Below, piece after piece: positions 53,929 through 62,131 of a DNA stretch of 64,000 nucleotides. The stretch's first letter is position 1. The number at the start of each line of letters is the position of its first letter. The DNA is from Sphingomonas tagetis (lineage in GTDB: Bacteria > Pseudomonadota > Alphaproteobacteria > Sphingomonadales > Sphingomonadaceae): assembly GCF_024211275.1 (NCBI RefSeq), contig NZ_JAMLDX010000002.1:248001-312000 (forward strand). Reading direction: 5' to 3'. A model generated the notes under the pieces. The model was given only the letters and a program-made list of their open reading frames with translations, searched no databases and had not been told where the DNA came from. The translations under genes were made by a program, and so were the position numbers.

Positions 53929-55194
53929 TCACCCGCACTTCCCTCCGCGCACGCACGGCCGCAACATCGGCGCGGGGACATGCGGCACGAACTGGGCGGG
54001 TGCCGGGTTCCATTTGCCCCGCGACAGCCGCTGGTCGAGATAACGGATGCTCGCCATCACCTGCCCCGTGTCGAACGCGCAATGCCCGGCGCCGCGGACA
54101 TACAGGCTGCGCACATCGCCCCTCGCCGCCTCGGCATAGCCGCGCTGCAAGGCGGGCGGCGTCATGCCGTCGCCGATCGTTTGCACCGCCAGCAGCGGCA
54201 CCAGCGGGCGCGCGTTCGGCGTGTAATTCGCCATCATATAGGCGACCGCCCTGGGATCGGCCGTGATCCGCTGGCCGGCGTTGAGCCGCGCGAGGTCGCC
54301 GTCCAGCTTGAGTCCGGCCTCCCGATACAGCGTCTCGACAAATCCGCGCCGCCCGGACTTCGCCAGCTGCACGCGATAGTCGATGCCGTTGTTCCAGCTG
54401 AACGCGCCGCCCGCGCGCGCTTCCTGATCGGTGCGCGGCAGATAGACACCCATCACGAAGGAGCGCGCGATCTCGTCCGCCTGCGCGCGAAAATCGCTTG
54501 CTGCTGGCTGCGGCTTGTCGCGGCTGGTCCAGCCCGGAATGCCGGCGAGCACACCGGCCAGCGCCACCCGCGCGCGGCCTTCGGGCGTCTTCACCGCCTC
54601 GGCCAGCGCATCGCCGACTCGCTTGCCGTTGACCCGATCGTCGTCGATCCCGACCAGACGAATGCCCTTGTCCGGCGCGACCAGCGTGCGGAACGCATAG
54701 GCGCCATCGAGCGCCATGTTCATCATCCCCACCGCGCCGCCGATCGACGCGCACATCGCCAGCGCGCCGTCGATCCCCGCGCCGCGCTGCTCGGCAAGCG
54801 CGGTGCTGACGAGTCCGCCCATCGAATTGCCCCACGCGATCACGCGCTTGGGCTTGCCGTATTTCATCGCGAACGCCGCGATCGTCGCGCGCTGGGCAGG
54901 CACGGCGTCGGCCAGTGCCCAGCCGCCCGCACCATAATCCGATCCGGCAATGGCATAGCCCGCATCGAGCAGCGCCTGGCGGTGCGGCTTTGGCGCCGAG
55001 TCGGGCGATCCGACATTGGGGGAATAGCCGCGGCTCCACAGCAGCAGCGTGCCGTTCCAGTTGGCCGGCACTTCGGCGACCCATTTGGCGCCGCCCGGCA
55101 GCGTCTGCGCGGCGGGCGCAATCTCCTGCCCCACCGTTGCCGTTTGCGGCCACACCACCGCCAGCATCGCCACCGCCAGAGCCGTTCTGCGCAT
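53929..55194 (-). CDS. Secreted alpha/beta hydrolase
   Basis: A 421-residue exported hydrolase. The start at 55194 (MRRTALAVAMLAVVWPQTATVGQ) gives a signal peptide and has AGGAGAGG upstream. The fold elements are VAEVPANWNGTLLLWSRGYSP, AIAGSDYGAGGWA, and the nucleophile elbow IAWGNSMGGLVSTA. The late segment YVRGAGHCAFDTGQV holds the probable catalytic His. The C-terminus has a Cys pair (RPCVRGGKCG). Together with the tannase-family protein and the other hydrolase it makes three exported esterase-type enzymes in one regulon. Confidence 0.85.
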   Translation of the reverse strand: MRRTALAVAMLAVVWPQTATVGQEIAPAAQTLPGGAKWVAEVPANWNGTLLLWSRGYSPNVGSPDSAPKPHRQALLDAGYAIAGSDYGAGGWALADAVPAQRATIAAFAMKYGKPKRVIAWGNSMGGLVSTALAEQRGAGIDGALAMCASIGGAVGMMNMALDGAYAFRTLVAPDKGIRLVGIDDDRVNGKRVGDALAEAVKTPEGRARVALAGVLAGIPGWTSRDKPQPAASDFRAQADEIARSFVMGVYLPRTDQEARAGGAFSWNNGIDYRVQLAKSGRRGFVETLYREAGLKLDGDLARLNAGQRITADPRAVAYMMANYTPNARPLVPLLAVQTIGDGMTPPALQRGYAEAARGDVRSLYVRGAGHCAFDTGQVMASIRYLDQRLSRGKWNPAPAQFVPHVPAPMLRPCVRGGKCG

Positions 55195-55232
55195 CGCCCT
55201 CTCCTTTTCGCTTGCATGTCGAATAGGATCGA

Positions 55233-55246
55233 TGAAAGCGTTTGCA
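55233..55246. promoter_or_regulatory. LacI-type operator C (divergent hydrolase / PrpD-family)
   Basis: TGAAAGCGTTTGCA, one mismatch to consensus. It lies 38 bp upstream of the minus-strand hydrolase ATG and only four bases before the plus-strand PrpD-family ATG, so one site can control both. On the minus strand TTGCAA with a 16-bp spacer to TATTCG is a possible promoter that it overlaps. Confidence 0.72.
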
Positions 55247-55250
55247 AAGA

Positions 55251-56618
55251 ATGTTTTGTGATAAAGCAATTTCACAGGCCGTTGCACGGCATTTCGCGGC
55301 GCTGAGCTTCGACGCGCTGCCCGCTGCAACGGTTCACGCGACTCGCCGCGCGCTGCTCGACGCGCTCGGCGTGATGCTCGGCGCGACCGGATTGGGCGAG
55401 GACGCGCGCCCTTATCGAAGCCATGCGCTCACCGCGACCGGTCCAGCCCGCCTGCTCGGCTTCCCTGAACGAAGCACGCCGTCGCTCGCCGCGCTCGCCA
55501 ATGGCGCGCTCGCGCACGCGCTCGATTTCGGCGACACGTTCGATGCCGGGCCTGCGCATCCAAACGCCGCGCTCGTTCCAGCATTGCTGGCGCTCGCGGA
55601 CGCAGATCCGGGCATCGACGCCGCGCGCTTTCTCACCGCGATGACGGCGGGCAGCGACCTTGCCTGCCGGCTCTCGCTGGCGCCGCCGCGACCCTATGAG
55701 GAAGGCGGCTGGTATCCGCCGCCCCTCGTCAACCTGATCGCCACGGCCGCGGCCTGCGCCAGGCTGCTGGGTCTCGACGCCGACGGCATCCGGCACGCGA
55801 TGGGGCTCGCGCTGGTACAGGGCGGCTTCCCGAGTGAGATCAAATACGATGCCGTCTCGCCGATGCGCGGCGTTCGCGAAGGCTTTGTGGCGCGTGCGGC
55901 GGTCGAGTCGGCGCTGCTCGCGCAAGCCGGCGCGCGCGCCTTCGCCGAACCCCTCGAGGGCAAAGCCGGCTTCTTCGCCGTCTATGGCGGCGGCCCGCCG
56001 CGCGATGTGCTGCTCGACGGGCTCGGCACGCGGTTCCTGGGCGACGAGGTCAGCTTCAAGCCCTGGCCGGCTTGCCGCGGCACGCACCCCTATATCGAGG
56101 CGGCGCTTGCCCTGCGCGACCGCATCGACCTCGCCGAGGTCGAGCGGATCGAGGCCGAAACCGGTCCGATCCAGGAAATGCTGATCCGCCCGCAACCCGC
56201 GAAAGCCGCACCCGACCAGCCGATCCACGCGAAGTTCTCGATCCCCTATACCGTCGCCGCGGCGCTTCTCGATGGCGAGGTCACGCTCGCCACCTTCCTG
56301 CCCGCGCGCATCGCCGACACCAGCACACGCGCGCTCGCGTCGAAGGTGGTCGAGGTCCGCAATCCCGCCTGGACTCGCGCCGAGGCCGCCAGCGGCTCGC
56401 TCACCTTCGTGATGCGCGACGGCGGCCGTATCGTGCATCGCGTGATGCAGGCCGCCGGGCATCCCGATAGGCCCATTTCCGACTCGGCGCTGATCGCCAA
56501 GTTCGCCGACTGCGCCGCCTATGCCGCAACGCCGGTCGGCGCGGCCGAAGCCGAGGCGCTGGCCGGTCGAATCCTCGCTTTTCCGCCGCAAGGCAGTGCC
56601 GCCGCACTGCTCGGATGA
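55251..56618 (+). CDS. MmgE/PrpD-family protein
   Basis: A 455-residue member of the 2-methylcitrate dehydratase (PrpD) superfamily. Characteristic parts are ATRRALLDALGVMLGATG, NGALAHALDFGDTF, and MTAGSDLACRLSLAPPRPYEEGGWYPPP, ending with the lid region KFSIPYTVAAALLDGEVTLATF. No other methylcitrate-cycle gene is nearby, so it more likely dehydrates or isomerises a catabolic intermediate. The ATG at 55251 has only a weak AAAGA ribosome site and is four bases after operator C, so the mRNA may be leaderless or nearly so. A TTG at 55242 lies inside the operator and is less likely. Confidence 0.82.
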   Translation: MFCDKAISQAVARHFAALSFDALPAATVHATRRALLDALGVMLGATGLGEDARPYRSHALTATGPARLLGFPERSTPSLAALANGALAHALDFGDTFDAGPAHPNAALVPALLALADADPGIDAARFLTAMTAGSDLACRLSLAPPRPYEEGGWYPPPLVNLIATAAACARLLGLDADGIRHAMGLALVQGGFPSEIKYDAVSPMRGVREGFVARAAVESALLAQAGARAFAEPLEGKAGFFAVYGGGPPRDVLLDGLGTRFLGDEVSFKPWPACRGTHPYIEAALALRDRIDLAEVERIEAETGPIQEMLIRPQPAKAAPDQPIHAKFSIPYTVAAALLDGEVTLATFLPARIADTSTRALASKVVEVRNPAWTRAEAASGSLTFVMRDGGRIVHRVMQAAGHPDRPISDSALIAKFADCAAYAATPVGAAEAEALAGRILAFPPQGSAAALLG

Positions 56619-56623
56619 TCTTA

Positions 56624-56637
56624 GGAAAGCGCTTGCA
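56624..56637. promoter_or_regulatory. LacI-type operator D (vdh-ech-fer operon)
   Basis: GGAAAGCGCTTGCA, one mismatch in the first base. TTGCAT at its right edge with a 17-bp spacer to TATCAC gives a possible promoter for the aldehyde dehydrogenase gene 47 bp further on. The following ATCACATAACA resembles ATCGCATAACA downstream of operator B. Confidence 0.72.
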
Positions 56638-56684
56638 TCGGCACCTTTTAGGTTATATCACATAACAATAAAGGAGAGGCGTTC

Positions 56685-58109
56685 ATGGCCACGATTGCAC
56701 CGCCGGCACCCGGCACCCGCTTCACTCGTCTCAATCCCGTGACCGGCGAAGTCGCGACCGAAGCGAAGGCGTTCACCGTCGCCGACGCGAACGAGGCGGT
56801 CGAAGCTGCCGCCGCGGCGTTTCCCGCCTGGTCGGCGCTCGGGCCGAACGCCCGCCGCGCCGCGCTCAACAAGGCGGCCGATGTGCTGGCGAGCAAAGCC
56901 GAGGATTTCGTCGAGGCGATGAAAGGCGAGATTGGCGCGACCGAGGGCTGGGCGCGCTTCAACCACATGCTCGCGGTCGGCATGATCCGCGAAGCTGCGG
57001 CGCTGACGACACAGATCGGCGGCGAGGTGATCCCGTCGGACAAGCCCGGTTGCATCGCGATGGCGATCCGCGAGCCCGTCGGCGTGATGCTCGGCATCGC
57101 GCCGTGGAACGCGCCGATCATCCTCGGCGTGCGCGCCGTCGCGGTCCCGCTGGCGTGCGGCAACACCATGGTGCTCAAGGCCAGCGAGCAATGCCCGCGC
57201 ACGCATTCGCTGATCGCCGAGGCGTTCGACGAGGCGCTGCCCAAGGGCGCGGTCAGCATCGTCACCAACGCCCCCGCGGACGCGCCGGAGATCGTCGGCG
57301 CGCTGATCGACCATCCGCATGTCCGCCGCATCAACTTCACGGGATCGACCGCGGTCGGCAAGATCATCGCGCAGCGCGCCGCCGGGCATTTGAAGCCGGT
57401 GCTGCTCGAGCTGGGCGGCAAGGCGCCGATGCTGGTGCTCGAGGACGCCGACCTCGACGAAGCGGTCAAGGCCGCGGCGTTCGGCGCGTTCATGAACCAG
57501 GGCCAGATCTGCATGTCGACCGAGCGGATCATCGTCGTCGAAAGCGTCGCCGATGCGTTCGTCGAGAAGTTCAAGGCCAAGGTCGGCACGATGCCGGTCG
57601 GCGATCCGCGTGAGGGCAAGACCCCGCTCGGCGCCGTGGTCGATCAGAAGACCGTGGATCATGTGCAGTCGCTGATCGACGACGCGGTCGCCGCCGGCGC
57701 GGTGCAGGTCAATGGCGGCGCATCGAACGGCGTGCTGATGCCGGCGCATGTCATCGACAAGGTCACGCCGGCGATGAAGCTGTTCCGCGACGAGAGCTTC
57801 GGTCCGGTCGTCGGCGTAATCCGCGCGCGTGACGAGGCGCATGCGATCGAGCTCGCCAACGATACCGAATATGGCCTGTCGGCAGCGGTGTTCACGCGCG
57901 ACACCGCACGTGGCCTGCGCGTCGCACGCCAGATCAAGTCGGGCATCTGCCACGTCAACGGCCCGACCGTGCATGACGAGGCGCAGATGCCGTTCGGCGG
58001 CGTGAAATCCTCCGGCTATGGCCGCTTCGGCGGCAAGGCCGGGATCGACAGCTTCACCGAGCTGCGCTGGATCACCATCGAGACCGAACCCGGCCACTAT
58101 CCAATCTGA
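56685..58109 (+). CDS. vdh: Vanillin dehydrogenase-like aldehyde dehydrogenase
   Basis: A 474-residue NAD(P)-dependent aldehyde dehydrogenase, close in motif pattern to vanillin, benzaldehyde and salicylaldehyde dehydrogenases. The N-terminal catalytic loop is GIAPWNAPIILGVRAVA, NAD-binding is NFTGSTAVGK, the Glu is in LLELGGKAPM and the nucleophile is in NQGQICMSTERI. It sits directly before the hydroxycinnamoyl-CoA hydratase-lyase gene, whose aldehyde product it would oxidise (vanillin to vanillate for a feruloyl substrate). AGGAGAGG precedes the ATG. LacI-type operator D is upstream. Confidence 0.88.
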   Translation: MATIAPPAPGTRFTRLNPVTGEVATEAKAFTVADANEAVEAAAAAFPAWSALGPNARRAALNKAADVLASKAEDFVEAMKGEIGATEGWARFNHMLAVGMIREAAALTTQIGGEVIPSDKPGCIAMAIREPVGVMLGIAPWNAPIILGVRAVAVPLACGNTMVLKASEQCPRTHSLIAEAFDEALPKGAVSIVTNAPADAPEIVGALIDHPHVRRINFTGSTAVGKIIAQRAAGHLKPVLLELGGKAPMLVLEDADLDEAVKAAAFGAFMNQGQICMSTERIIVVESVADAFVEKFKAKVGTMPVGDPREGKTPLGAVVDQKTVDHVQSLIDDAVAAGAVQVNGGASNGVLMPAHVIDKVTPAMKLFRDESFGPVVGVIRARDEAHAIELANDTEYGLSAAVFTRDTARGLRVARQIKSGICHVNGPTVHDEAQMPFGGVKSSGYGRFGGKAGIDSFTELRWITIETEPGHYPI

Positions 58110-58169
58110 TTGAATTGCATTGCCGCCCGGCGTCCGCCGCGGTCGCTCAACAGGGCTGAAGGAAGAAAA

Positions 58170-59006
58170 ATGACCGAGACCTCCTCGAACGGCGTCGTCG
58201 CCTATGACGTCGAGAACGGCATCGCCTGGGTGCGCTTCAACCGCCCCGACAAGCGCAACGCGATGAGCCCGACGCTCAACCGCGACATGATGGAAGTGCT
58301 CGACCTGCTCGAGCATGACGAGAAGGTCGGTGTGCTGGTGTTGTCGGGCGAAGGCGCGGCGTGGACCGCGGGCATGGACCTCAAGGAATATTTCCGCGAA
58401 ACCGAGGCGGACGGCCTGCGCGGCACGCGCAAGGCGCAGCGTGAGAGCTATGGCTGGTGGCGCCGCCTGCGCTGGTATCAGAAGCCGACGATCGCGATGA
58501 TCAATGGCTGGTGCTTCGGCGGCGGCTATGGCCCGCTGTTCGCCTGCGACCTCGCCTTTGCGGCGGAAGAAGCCAAGTTCGGGCTGAGCGAGATCAACTG
58601 GGGCATCCTGCCCGGCGGCGGCGCGACCAAGGTCGCGACCGAGCTGCTGCCGTTCCGCAAGGCGATGTACCATGCGATGATGGGCGAGAATATCGACGGC
58701 AAGACCGCCGCCGACTGGGGCCTGGTCAACGAGGCGCTGCCGCTGGCATCGCTCAAGCACCGCGTCACCGAAGTCGCCAATGTTCTGCTCGCCAAGAACC
58801 CGGTCGCGCTCAAGGCGACCAAGGACGCCGTGCGGCGCGTCGGCGTGATGACCTATGACGAAGCCGAGGATTATCTGATCCGCGCGCAGGAAGCGGCCAA
58901 CAGCTACGATAATGAAGGCCGCAAGGAAGGCATCCGTCAGTTCATCGACGAGAAGAGCTACAAGCCCGGCCTCGGGGCCTACGACAAGGATCGCGTGAAG
59001 GCCTAG
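58170..59006 (+). CDS. ech: Hydroxycinnamoyl-CoA hydratase-lyase (feruloyl-CoA hydratase/lyase)
   Basis: A 278-residue crotonase-fold enzyme that hydrates feruloyl- or coumaroyl-CoA and cleaves it to the benzaldehyde and acetyl-CoA. Signatures that define this subgroup are RNAMSPTLNRDM, AAWTAGMDLKEYFRE, NGWCFGGGYGPL and FGLSEINWGI, with the catalytic Glu141. Compared with the Pseudomonas fluorescens enzyme as I recall it, Tyr74 is kept, while Ser123 and Tyr239 correspond to Gly121 and Ile237 here. The start at 58170 has GGAAG upstream. It follows vdh by 60 bp and is separated from the synthetase gene by a palindromic element. Confidence 0.9.
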   Translation: MTETSSNGVVAYDVENGIAWVRFNRPDKRNAMSPTLNRDMMEVLDLLEHDEKVGVLVLSGEGAAWTAGMDLKEYFRETEADGLRGTRKAQRESYGWWRRLRWYQKPTIAMINGWCFGGGYGPLFACDLAFAAEEAKFGLSEINWGILPGGGATKVATELLPFRKAMYHAMMGENIDGKTAADWGLVNEALPLASLKHRVTEVANVLLAKNPVALKATKDAVRRVGVMTYDEAEDYLIRAQEAANSYDNEGRKEGIRQFIDEKSYKPGLGAYDKDRVKA

Positions 59007-59008
59007 TT

Positions 59009-59147
59009 CAATCCTCCCCCGGAGGGGGAGGGGGACCGCCGCGTAGCGGTGGTGGAGGGGTAGGTCTCCACAAACGCAATGTCTCGCTCGTGGAGATTAC
59101 CCCTCCACCAGCTTCGCTGGTCCCCCTCCCCCTCCGGGGGAGGGTTG
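59009..59147. repeat. Nested palindromic intergenic element, type B (copy 2)
   Basis: Three nested inverted repeats: outer arms 59009-59037 and 59119-59147 (CAATCCTCCCCCGGAGG and mirror), a middle pair around GGTGGAGGGGTA / TACCCCTCCACC, and an inner GTCTCCAC / GTGGAGA. The design and the CAATCCTCCCCC edge match copy 1 at 8174-8297. It lies inside the ech-fer operon, where it would form a long mRNA hairpin between two catabolic genes. Confidence 0.75.
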
Positions 59148-59168
59148 GGACGACCAACGGATGGCCCC

Positions 59169-61256
59169 ATGCCCGACCTCTCCCGCCTACTCACCCCGCG
59201 CTCGGTCGTCATCGTCGGCGCCTCGCCGACTCCGGGCTCGCTCGGCAATTCGGTGCTGCGAAACCTCGAACGGCACGGCTATGCCGGCGACATCCACCTG
59301 ATCAATCCGAAGCGCGACGAGATCGATGGCCGCAAATGCCTGAAGTCGATCGACGAACTGCCGCAGGGCGTGGACGCCGCGGTGCTGGCGATCCCCGGCG
59401 GCGCGGTACTGCCCACGGTTCAGGCGCTTGCGGCGCGCGGCGTCGGCGCCGCGATCATCTTCTCGGCAGGGTTCGCAGAAGGGGGGGAGGAGGGGCTTGC
59501 CGCACAAGCCGAAGTCGCGCGCATCGCGCACGAGCATGGCATGGTGGTGGAAGGGCCGAATTGCCTCGGCATGGTCAACTATGCCGCTGGCATTCCGCTG
59601 ACCTTCGTCGAGGCCCCCGTCCTCGACCTGACCGGCAAGCCGGCAGTCGGCATCGTCAGCCAGTCAGGCGCGATGGCGGTCGTGCTCGGCACGACGCTGA
59701 TGGGAAAGGGTCTCGGCATCACCGTCTCGGTCTCGACCGGCAATGAAGCCGCGTCAGGCGTCGAGGATTATGTCGAGCACCTCATCGCCGATCCCGCCAC
59801 TCCTGCCATCGGCATGATCGTCGAGCAGTTCCGCAAGCCCGCCCGCTTCCTCACGCTTGCCGAACAGGCGCGCGTGGCGGGCAAGCCGATCGTCCTGCTC
59901 CACCCGGGCACGTCGAGCGCCGCGCGCGAATCCGCCGCGACGCATACCGGCGCGATGGCCGGCGACTGGCAGCTGATGAAGGCCAAGGTCGAGCGCGCGG
60001 GCGTGATCCTGGTCGATAGCCTCGAATCGCTCGGCGACGTGCTCGAACTCGCCGTGCGGGCCAGGCCCGTGCGCAAGGGCGGCACCGCCGTCCTCACCGA
60101 ATCGGGCGCGTTCAAGGCGCTCACACTCGATCTCGCCGAAGCGATCGGCCTCGTACTGCCGGAGATGGCTGGCGAGACCGCGGCGACGATGCGCGCCTCG
60201 ATCCCCGATTTCATCCCCGTCTCCAACCCGATGGACCTGACTGCGCAGGCACTGGTCGATCCCGATCTCTACCGCCGCACGCTGATCCCTTTGCTCGCCG
60301 ACGACAATTTCGCGGCGCTCGTGTTCGGCATCATCCAGACCGACGAAGCGACGTCCGCGCGCAAATTCCCGGCGATCATCGATGCGGTGAAGGCGCTGCA
60401 ACCGGAAAAGCCGGTGATCTTCGCCGGCATCGATGACGGCGCCGAGGTGCCCGCAGACTACATCGCCGGGCTGCGCGCGATCGGCGTGCCGTATTTCCCT
60501 TCGGCCGATCGCGCCTACCGCGCGCTGCGGCATTTAAGCAAGCTGGCGACGCGCGATTTCGCCCGCGCCGACGCGGTGCCGGCCGCACTCGACCTGCCCT
60601 CGGGCGTCATTCCCGAGTATCGCGCGAAGCAGCTGCTCGCCCCGCTCGGCATCCCCTTTCCCGCCGGTGGCTTCGCGGCCACGGTAGACGACGCCAAGAC
60701 CGTCGCCGCGCGCGTCGGTTATCCGGTCGCGATCAAGGCGCAGTCCGCCGAGCTCAGCCACAAGAGCGATGCCGGCGGCGTGCTGCTCAACATCGCCGAC
60801 GACGCCGCGCTCGATACGGCGTGGGCAAAGCTCTACGGCAATGTCGCCGCCTATGACGCGGGCATCGCGCTCGACGGCGCGCAGGTCGAGGCGATGGGCA
60901 AGCGCGGCGTCGAGCTGATCGTCGGCGCGCGGAACGATCCCGATTGGGGTCCGGTGATCCTGGTCGGTTTCGGCGGGGTCACTGCGGAATTGCTCCACGA
61001 CGTCCGCCTGCTCCCGGTCGATCTGACGCATGACGCGATCGTCGCCGAGCTGCGCGCGCTCAAGCAGGGCGCGCTGCTCGACGGCTATCGCGGCTCGCCC
61101 GCGCTCGACGTCGACGCGGTGGCCAGGCTGATCGCCGGGTTGGGCCGGGCTTTGTCGGGCACGCCGTCGATCCGCGAGATCGACCTTAACCCGGTCGTGG
61201 TCTATCCTAGGGGCGAAGGTGTGGTCGCGCTCGATGCGCTGATCCTCACCGAATAG
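59169..61256 (+). CDS. ferA: ADP-forming acyl-CoA synthetase, FerA-type feruloyl-CoA synthetase
   Basis: A 695-residue fusion of the alpha and beta parts of NDP-forming acyl-CoA synthetases. The CoA-binding domain starts SVVIVGASPTPGSLGNSV; the phospho-histidine motif is ATHTGAMAGDW; the ATP-grasp domain at the C-terminus starts LPSGVIPEYRAKQLLAPLGI with VAIKAQSAELSHKSDAGGV and ends EIDLNPVVV. In Sphingobium SYK-6, FerA of this type (not the AMP-forming kind) makes feruloyl-CoA and is paired with the hydratase-lyase FerB, as here. So it probably activates ferulate or a similar hydroxycinnamate. Confidence 0.85.
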   Translation: MPDLSRLLTPRSVVIVGASPTPGSLGNSVLRNLERHGYAGDIHLINPKRDEIDGRKCLKSIDELPQGVDAAVLAIPGGAVLPTVQALAARGVGAAIIFSAGFAEGGEEGLAAQAEVARIAHEHGMVVEGPNCLGMVNYAAGIPLTFVEAPVLDLTGKPAVGIVSQSGAMAVVLGTTLMGKGLGITVSVSTGNEAASGVEDYVEHLIADPATPAIGMIVEQFRKPARFLTLAEQARVAGKPIVLLHPGTSSAARESAATHTGAMAGDWQLMKAKVERAGVILVDSLESLGDVLELAVRARPVRKGGTAVLTESGAFKALTLDLAEAIGLVLPEMAGETAATMRASIPDFIPVSNPMDLTAQALVDPDLYRRTLIPLLADDNFAALVFGIIQTDEATSARKFPAIIDAVKALQPEKPVIFAGIDDGAEVPADYIAGLRAIGVPYFPSADRAYRALRHLSKLATRDFARADAVPAALDLPSGVIPEYRAKQLLAPLGIPFPAGGFAATVDDAKTVAARVGYPVAIKAQSAELSHKSDAGGVLLNIADDAALDTAWAKLYGNVAAYDAGIALDGAQVEAMGKRGVELIVGARNDPDWGPVILVGFGGVTAELLHDVRLLPVDLTHDAIVAELRALKQGALLDGYRGSPALDVDAVARLIAGLGRALSGTPSIREIDLNPVVVYPRGEGVVALDALILTE

Positions 61257-61267
61257 GGGGGCGCAGC

Positions 61268-62131
61268 ATGGACGCGGCGAAGCTCGACGCGATCGACATC
61301 CACGTCCATGCCGAGGTGTCGTGTCACGATCCCGAAGATCCGATCTTCGCCGAGTTCGCCGACGCCGCGACGAAGTATTTCAAGGCCGACCGCCGCCGTC
61401 CGACGATCCCCGAGACGATCGCGCACTATCGCGCCGCCAATATCGGCTTCGTCATGTTCACCGTCGACATGGAAGCCGGCACCGGCATCAAGCGCATCCG
61501 CAACGAGGAGATCGCGGAAGCCGCGGCGGCGAACAACGACATCATGATCGCTTTCGCCTCGATCGACCCGCACAAGGGCAAGCGCGGCGCGATCGAGGCG
61601 CGCGACCTGATCGAGAAGCACGACGTGAAGGGGTTCAAGTTCCACCCGCCGCTACAGAATTTCGACCCAGCCGATCCGATCGCCTGGCCGCTTTACGAAG
61701 TGATCGACCATTATGGCCTGCCCGCGATCTTCCACACGGGCCATTCGGGCATGGGCACCGGCATGCCCGGCGGCGGAGGCATCCGCCTGAAATACGGCCA
61801 GCCGATCCTGGTCGACGAGGTCGCGGTGCGCTTCCCCAATATCAGGATCATCCTGGCGCATCCCGGCTGGCCATGGACCGACGAGAGCCTGTCGATGGCG
61901 CTGCACAAGCCCAACGTCTTTATCGACCTGAGCGGCTGGAGCCCCAAATATTTCCCGCCGCAAATCGTCAAATACGCCAATAGCCAGCTCGGCCACAAAT
62001 TCCTGTTCGGATCGGATTTCCCGCTGATCCCGCCCGATCGCTGGATCGCGGCCTATGACGAGGCCGGGTTCAAGCCCGAGCTGCGCGAGAAGATCCTGAA
62101 AGGCAACGCGGCCAAACTACTCGGGCTTTAG
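61268..62131 (+). CDS. Amidohydrolase-2 family metal-dependent hydrolase
   Basis: A 287-residue TIM-barrel hydrolase of the ACMSD/amidohydrolase-2 group. Metal motifs: DIHVHAEVS at the N-terminus, FHTGHSG in the middle, LAHPGWPW and FGSDFPLIPPDRW at the end. It is 11 bp after the acyl-CoA synthetase gene. A similar protein in the Rhodopseudomonas palustris coumarate pathway (CouO) hydrolyses 4-hydroxyphenyl-beta-ketoacyl-CoA, which would fit this setting; decarboxylase or other C-C hydrolase activity is the alternative. Its stop overlaps that of the convergent MarR gene by four bases. Confidence 0.8.
   Translation: MDAAKLDAIDIHVHAEVSCHDPEDPIFAEFADAATKYFKADRRRPTIPETIAHYRAANIGFVMFTVDMEAGTGIKRIRNEEIAEAAAANNDIMIAFASIDPHKGKRGAIEARDLIEKHDVKGFKFHPPLQNFDPADPIAWPLYEVIDHYGLPAIFHTGHSGMGTGMPGGGGIRLKYGQPILVDEVAVRFPNIRIILAHPGWPWTDESLSMALHKPNVFIDLSGWSPKYFPPQIVKYANSQLGHKFLFGSDFPLIPPDRWIAAYDEAGFKPELREKILKGNAAKLLGL

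Noticed and set aside
53929..55329. N-terminal extension of the hydrolase to 55329
   Set aside because: It would cross operator C and the divergent gene start and would bury the clear signal peptide at 55194.
56658..58760. 700-codon open frame antisense to the aldehyde dehydrogenase and hydratase-lyase genes
   Set aside because: Both sense genes have full catalytic motifs; the antisense product is low-complexity.
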